Part shown: in pieces, positions 5,997 to 9,349 of the stretch
Numbering within the stretch: position 1 is the stretch's first letter
Layout: every line of letters starts with the position of its first letter
Source of the DNA: CAYILC01 sp964364145
Lineage (GTDB): Bacteria; Patescibacteriota; Microgenomatia; UBA1400; UBA12028
Assembly (NCBI GenBank): GCA_964364145.1
Contig: CAYILC010000033.1
Span: forward strand, 1-9,349
Direction of reading: 5' to 3'
DNA: 9,349 bases
The notes under the pieces: model-generated
Told to the model about the DNA's origin: nothing
Database searches by the model: none
What the model saw: only the letters and a program-made list of their open reading frames with translations
Made by a program: the position numbers and the translations under genes

Positions 5997-6523
5997 ATGT
6001 CGAAACGGTCGTCGCAACCACTCGAAGAAATGTTCGAGCAACAACTTAACGCATCCTTATATCAGGTATTTGTTGACCTGTCTTCTCGTAGAGAATCGCG
6101 GTTATTCTGTGAAGGTTTTTTCTCAAAAACCGAGCTTTCCATCTTTGCCAAACGCCTTGCTATTGGTGTGTTATTGGATCAGGGGAAAAGTTATGAGTAT
6201 ATCCGCAAATTATTGAAAGTTTCCTCTGCTACAATCTCTTCTATTGCCGAAACAATGCAGACAAAAGGTTACAAATTAGCACTTCAAAAATTGAAAGTGG
6301 AGTCTTGGGCAGAGATTTGGAGCAATAANNNNNNNNNNNNNNNNNNNNNNNNNNNNNNNNNNNNNNNNNNNNNNNNNNNNNNNNNNNNNNNNNNNNNNNN
6401 NNNNNNNNNNNNNNNNNNNNNNNNNNNNAATTAGCACTTCAAAAATTGAAAGTGGAGTCTTGGGCAGAGATTTGGAGCAATAAGCTGATGAGATTGTTTG
6501 GCGGAGAGATTGAAGAGAAGTAA
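5997..6523 (+). CDS. TrpR/YerC-like helix-turn-helix protein (interrupted by scaffold gap)
   Basis: Removing the false gap and one copy of the 55-base flank gives a continuous 123-residue protein from ATG 5997 to TAA 6521-6523. Residues 44-86 match the TrpR/YerC/YecD family helix-turn-helix region: T-E-L-x-x-F-A-K-R-L-A-I-G-V-L-L at 45-60, then D-Q-G-K-S-Y-E-Y-I-R-K-L-L-K-V-S-S-A-T-I at 61-80. The C-terminal tail (87-123) is basic and helical. The family contains the tryptophan repressor, but YerC-type members have no established ligand, so a transcription regulator is likely and tryptophan control is not claimed. Read literally through the 100 Ns the frame breaks, giving a false stop at 6432-6434. 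A TTG at 5961 in frame is a poorer start than ATG 5997. No clear Shine-Dalgarno sequence is present. Its own promoter lies at 5942-5970. Confidence 0.8.
6274..6328 (+). repeat. 55-base contig-end overlap, left copy
   Basis: Identical to 6429-6483 and directly abutting the N run. It encodes the LALQKLKVESWAEIWSN part of the TrpR-like protein. The second copy is an overlap of contig ends, not a biological repeat; 55 is a common assembler k-mer length. Confidence 0.85.
6329..6428. other. Scaffold gap of 100 Ns
   Basis: Exactly 100 undetermined bases, a conventional placeholder for a gap of unknown size. Because the two sides share 55 identical bases and join into an intact reading frame, the real gap is most likely minus 55 bases, that is, no missing sequence. 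Confidence 0.9.
6429..6483 (+). repeat. 55-base contig-end overlap, right copy
   Basis: Exact copy of 6274-6328, beginning directly after the last N. It continues into the true 3' end of the TrpR-like gene (KLMRLFGGEIEEK, stop at 6521-6523). Confidence 0.85.
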
Positions 6524-6548
6524 TCTTTCTTTCTCGAGCATTTCAAGC

Positions 6549-6554
6549 TACAAT
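6549..6554 (+). promoter_or_regulatory. Candidate -10 box (TACAAT) for metG
   Basis: TACAAT is seven bases before the metG ATG, which has no Shine-Dalgarno sequence. Used as a -10 element it would start transcription at or next to the ATG (leaderless mRNA). The -35 position (TTTCTT at 6526-6531) is weak. Confidence 0.35.
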
Positions 6555-6561
6555 ACGCCCA

Positions 6562-7983
6562 ATGAAGTTCTATATTACCGCTTCTATTCCGTATGTGAAT
6601 GCCAAACCGCACTTGGGACACGCCTATGAGTTCGTTCAGGGTGATGTTATTGCACGATACCATCGCATTTTGGGCGACGAAACACTCTATCTAAGTGGCG
6701 CAGATGAAAATGCGTTAAAGATCGTTCAGGCAGCAGAGAAAGCCGATACAGAGGTTCAGAAGTTCTGCGACCTCAACGCCGAGTACTTCAAACAACTCTT
6801 ATCAGACCTAGACGTTCAACTTGATATTTATGAGCGCGCAAGCAGTAAACCGCATCATCAATCAAGCCAAGAGCTTTGGAAACTCTGTGACACCGCGGGT
6901 GATATTTACAAGAAAAAATACGAAGGACTGTATTGTGTTGGGTGCGAAACTTTTTATCCTAAAGATGAACTTGATGAAAATGGCGAATGCTTCGAACATC
7001 CTGGTAAAAAATTGGATGTGGTAACCGAAAAAAATTATTTTTTCCGATTATCAAAATACAAAGACGAACTCATAAAACTTATTGAAACAGATGCGTTAAA
7101 AATTGTTCCAGACCAACGAAAAAATGAGGTTCTCGGCTTTTTACACGGTGAAGTAAACGATATCAGCATCTCTCGCACTCGAGAGAGAGCCCGAGGTTGG
7201 GGCGTCGAGGTTCCCAACGATCCTTCACAAATGATGTACGTGTGGTTTGACGCACTCAATGTCTATCAAAGTGGTATTGGATTTGGTTTTGATGATTCAT
7301 TGTATAAAAAATGGTGGCCGGCCAATATTCACCTTTTTGGAAAAGGGATTATTCGCTTCCATACTGTCTACTGGATTGCGATGTTGCTTTCGGCAAAACT
7401 TTCGTTGCCAAAAAATGTATACGTCCACGGATATATTACAGTGGGTGGTCAAAAAATGAGCAAAACATTGGGAAATGTTATTGATCCAATTGAGATCATA
7501 CAGAAATTTGGTAGCGAAACGTTGCGATATTATTTCCTTCATGAGATGTCTACAACCGATGACGCGGATTTCACTATTGATCGATTGAAAGAAACATACC
7601 ACGCGCATCTCGCAAATGAGTTAGGAAATCTAGCATCACGTACTGCCAAACTTTGCGAGGCACTTCAAATACAGAAAGTGCCGGCTCCTACAACTTTCAC
7701 GGTTGCTGTTGCCGAAGCCATTGAGTCCTATCGTCTCAAAGATGCTGTTGACGCGGTGTGGCTAAAAGTCACCGAGCTAAATAAAACATTAACAGATAAA
7801 AAACCATGGATACTAGCAGAAATAGAAAAAACTGCAGTGATGCAAAATATTGTTGAAGGTCTTATTCAACTCTCTTTTGATCTCCAACCTTTCATGCCAA
7901 AAACTGCCAAAATATTATTGGAGTATTTTTCTCGCGATAAAATTGGTCCGATTCAACCGCTATTTCCAAAGCTGACTGTATGA
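6562..7983 (+). CDS. metG: Methionyl-tRNA synthetase
   Basis: 473 residues. It charges tRNA-Met with methionine using ATP in the cytoplasm. The class I signature is clear: ASIPYVNAKPHLGHAYE with the HIGH-type HLGH at 17-20, and the KMSKS-type KMSKT at 298-302. The connecting domain carries one zinc knuckle, C125-x2-C128 and C143-x2-H146, the same arrangement as in the Thermus thermophilus enzyme. Further MetRS motifs are SISRTRERARGWGVEVP at 202-218 and MMYVWFDALNVY at 224-235. The helical anticodon-binding domain follows to the end (about 340-473). There is no C-terminal Trbp111-like tRNA-binding domain, so this is a compact form. The ATG has no Shine-Dalgarno sequence but has a -10-like TACAAT seven bases upstream. 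The TGA stop overlaps the tatD start (ATGA), a pairing also seen in other bacteria. Confidence 0.96.
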   Translation: MKFYITASIPYVNAKPHLGHAYEFVQGDVIARYHRILGDETLYLSGADENALKIVQAAEKADTEVQKFCDLNAEYFKQLLSDLDVQLDIYERASSKPHHQSSQELWKLCDTAGDIYKKKYEGLYCVGCETFYPKDELDENGECFEHPGKKLDVVTEKNYFFRLSKYKDELIKLIETDALKIVPDQRKNEVLGFLHGEVNDISISRTRERARGWGVEVPNDPSQMMYVWFDALNVYQSGIGFGFDDSLYKKWWPANIHLFGKGIIRFHTVYWIAMLLSAKLSLPKNVYVHGYITVGGQKMSKTLGNVIDPIEIIQKFGSETLRYYFLHEMSTTDDADFTIDRLKETYHAHLANELGNLASRTAKLCEALQIQKVPAPTTFTVAVAEAIESYRLKDAVDAVWLKVTELNKTLTDKKPWILAEIEKTAVMQNIVEGLIQLSFDLQPFMPKTAKILLEYFSRDKIGPIQPLFPKLTV

Positions 7984-8795
7984 TCATCGACACGCATGTT
8001 CACTATAATCTTGAACCGTTAAGCTCGGACTGGAGAATGTATTGGAGACACGCTCAAGAAATCGGTGTAGTAAAAAGTATCGTGATTGGCACGGATTCAC
8101 AATCATGCAAAGTCGCAATAGAAATAGCGCAACAAGAGCAAAATCTCTACGCAACGGTGGGTATTCATCCGGATGAGTGTGCAGATCGTAGCAACAACGA
8201 TATGCATATGACGGTGTTAAAAAACCTACTAGACCGGGACCGGGATAAACATCATAAAATTGTGGCGGTAGGCGAATGTGGATTGGATTACTATCGATTA
8301 CCGACAGACTTACAGGATCAAGAAATGATAAAGCAGAATCAAAAAAATCTGTTTGAACTTCAGATAACGCTTGCACATCACTATGATCTACCGGTTATTA
8401 TTCATTGTCGTGATACGCATGAACATGCGTACAACGATGTAATTTCAATATTGAAAGTAAACCCAGGAATAAAATTTGTTCTTCATTGTATGTCTGGTAC
8501 ACTCGATTACTTACAAGAAGCGGTAGCACTTGGAAGCAATATAAGCTTTGCTGGAAATCTGACATATAAAAATGCTGAGGCTCTTCGTGAGCTTGCGAAA
8601 AATACTCCAACACATCGTATTCTTCTTGAAACAGACGCCCCTTTTCTTCCACCTCAAAGCAAACGAGGCAACACAAATAAACCAGAGTTCATTACAGAAA
8701 CAGTACAAGAACTTGCAAAAGTATTGGGCATATCGCAACAGGAATGTGAGAGGTTTACAACAGCAAACGCAGAAAGAGTATTTCATTTGAGTTAA
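7980..8795 (+). CDS. tatD: TatD-family metal-dependent hydrolase (DNase)
   Basis: 271 residues, the usual length for the family. TatD proteins are TIM-barrel metallohydrolases; studied members act as DNases, including 3'-5' exonuclease activity linked to DNA repair. The metal ligands are all present: H6 and H8 in DTHVH, E99 in GECGLDYY, H142 in IIHCRD, H169 in VLHCMSG and D219 in LLETDAPFLPP. The family tail motif K-R-G-N-T-N-K-P-E-F-I is at 228-238, and the final A-N-A-E-R-V-F is typical. The ATG overlaps the metG stop by four bases with no strong Shine-Dalgarno sequence of its own, implying translational coupling to metG. A small insertion-like stretch rich in Asp, Asn and His (about 69-92) precedes the E99 strand. 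The in vivo substrate is not shown by the sequence. Confidence 0.93.
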   Translation: MIIDTHVHYNLEPLSSDWRMYWRHAQEIGVVKSIVIGTDSQSCKVAIEIAQQEQNLYATVGIHPDECADRSNNDMHMTVLKNLLDRDRDKHHKIVAVGECGLDYYRLPTDLQDQEMIKQNQKNLFELQITLAHHYDLPVIIHCRDTHEHAYNDVISILKVNPGIKFVLHCMSGTLDYLQEAVALGSNISFAGNLTYKNAEALRELAKNTPTHRILLETDAPFLPPQSKRGNTNKPEFITETVQELAKVLGISQQECERFTTANAERVFHLS

Positions 8796-8808
8796 GGTTA
8801 GGAGTTCT

Positions 8809-9349
8809 ATGTTAAGACGTTTTGTTCGCCGCCATCCAGTAAGGACGCAGCGTTTCCTAGAAATACTTCCGGGTTTTACTTCGTGGTCGCTCATTCTTTT
8901 TCCGCTGTGGGGTTCGTTCTTGATTCCAGAAATTGTCGCGTATTACATTATCACGTTTGATGTGTACTGGCTGTACCGCTCACTCTCCATGTCTGTGCTG
9001 GCGATTATTGCTCATTTTAAAATTCGTGCCTCGATTGCATACGACTGGTTACGAGACGTAAAAAAACTTGAACACTGGAAAAAGATGAAACATATTATTA
9101 TTATTCCAACATATACGGAACCACTTACAACTCTAGAACGCACACTCAAAACATTGACAAACCAAACATTTCCACTTAAACAACTGTTTATTACTCTCTC
9201 TTTTGAAGAACGCGAGGGGGAAGAAGCAAAACGGAAAGGCAAGATTTTACTGGATCAATTTGGGAATACCTTTGGTGGTCTGTGGGTCACCTATCATCCA
9301 GACATTCACGGAGAGGTGAAAGGAAAATCATCCAATACTTCTTGGGGTG
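8809..9349 (+). CDS. GT2-family membrane glycosyltransferase (3' partial)
   Basis: The start is ATG 8809 with AGGAG at 8800-8804, four bases upstream, and 13 bases after the tatD stop. About 180 residues are visible; the frame is open at the window end. A basic N terminus (MLRRFVRRHPVR) is followed by two hydrophobic segments (about 24-40 and 41-70). The start of a GT-A fold comes next: H-I-I-I-I-P-T-Y-T-E-P at 95-104, then L-E-R-T-L-K-T-L-T-N-Q at 109-119, F-P-L-K-Q-L-F-I-T-L-S-F-E-E-R-E-G-E-E at 121-139 and H-P-D-I-H-G-E-V-K-G-K-S-S-N at 163-176. This pattern is typical of GT2 (PF00535/PF13641-like) enzymes that move sugars from a nucleotide donor at the membrane. The DxD and QxxRW motifs would lie beyond the window, so donor, acceptor and processivity cannot be judged. 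Confidence 0.85.
   Translation, partial: MLRRFVRRHPVRTQRFLEILPGFTSWSLILFPLWGSFLIPEIVAYYIITFDVYWLYRSLSMSVLAIIAHFKIRASIAYDWLRDVKKLEHWKKMKHIIIIPTYTEPLTTLERTLKTLTNQTFPLKQLFITLSFEEREGEEAKRKGKILLDQFGNTFGGLWVTYHPDIHGEVKGKSSNTSWG

Noticed and set aside
5678..6049. Plus-strand open frame opposite the rmuC 5' end
   Set aside because: It is the antisense shadow of rmuC and runs into the TrpR-like gene in another frame; no start signal or family resemblance.
6274..6483. Duplicated 55-mer as transposon target duplication or tandem repeat
   Set aside because: Both copies abut exactly 100 Ns and collapse to an intact gene, which fits contig-end overlap; no mobile gene or terminal inverted repeat is present.
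7169..7186. Hairpin TCTCTCG / CGAGAGA in metG
   Set aside because: It lies in the conserved SISRTRERARG motif of MetRS, so the codons explain it; no regulatory context.
8234..8249. Short direct repeat (ACCGGG ACCGGG) in tatD
   Set aside because: Two copies only, encoding DRDRD; no array or wider repeat.

Overview
The window looks like a piece of a metagenome-assembled genome from a Patescibacteria/CPR-type bacterium, most likely a Parcubacteria-like lineage. This is inferred from gene content, since no rRNA gene is present to place it. The signs are compact gene spacing with ATGA and TAATG overlaps, a CAP-domain protein with several membrane segments, a short sugar nucleotidyltransferase, a stand-alone TrpR/YerC-like protein, a compact MetRS, and a membrane GT2 glycosyltransferase of a kind common in those genomes. 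TGA ends metG and the secreted helical gene in natural overlaps, so the standard code applies and a UGA-Gly code is not supported.

Layout. (1) 1-1657, + strand: the 3' part of a large cell-surface protein, with a carbohydrate-binding-like beta-sandwich, an FN3-like domain, a TasA/camelysin-like domain, a Pro/Ser/Thr/Gln linker and a C-terminal membrane anchor. It is now split into three reading frames. (2) 1764-4842, + strand: five tightly packed genes that look like one envelope operon. They encode a CAP-domain membrane protein, a small three-segment membrane protein, an RmlA-like nucleotidyltransferase, a secreted helical protein and a single-pass membrane protein. (3) 4880-5920, - strand: rmuC, convergent with that operon. 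(4) 5997-6523, + strand: a TrpR/YerC-like HTH gene, divergent from rmuC and interrupted by a 100-N scaffold gap. The gap is almost certainly artificial, because the same 55 bases flank it on both sides. (5) 6562-8795, + strand: metG and tatD, overlapping by ATGA, followed after 13 bases by a GT2 glycosyltransferase cut by the window end.

Most of the identifiable left half concerns the cell envelope: surface display, an extracytoplasmic CAP domain, activated-sugar synthesis and two uncharacterised exported or membrane proteins. The right half is housekeeping (RmuC, TrpR-like regulator, MetRS, TatD). No mobile element, CRISPR array, tRNA or rRNA was seen. No stretch over 300 bases lacks a gene. 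The points most worth checking are the clustered frame breaks in the surface protein, the false gap, the five-gene envelope operon, and a recurrent -10-like hexamer 6-7 bases before starts that lack a Shine-Dalgarno sequence, which suggests leaderless mRNAs.
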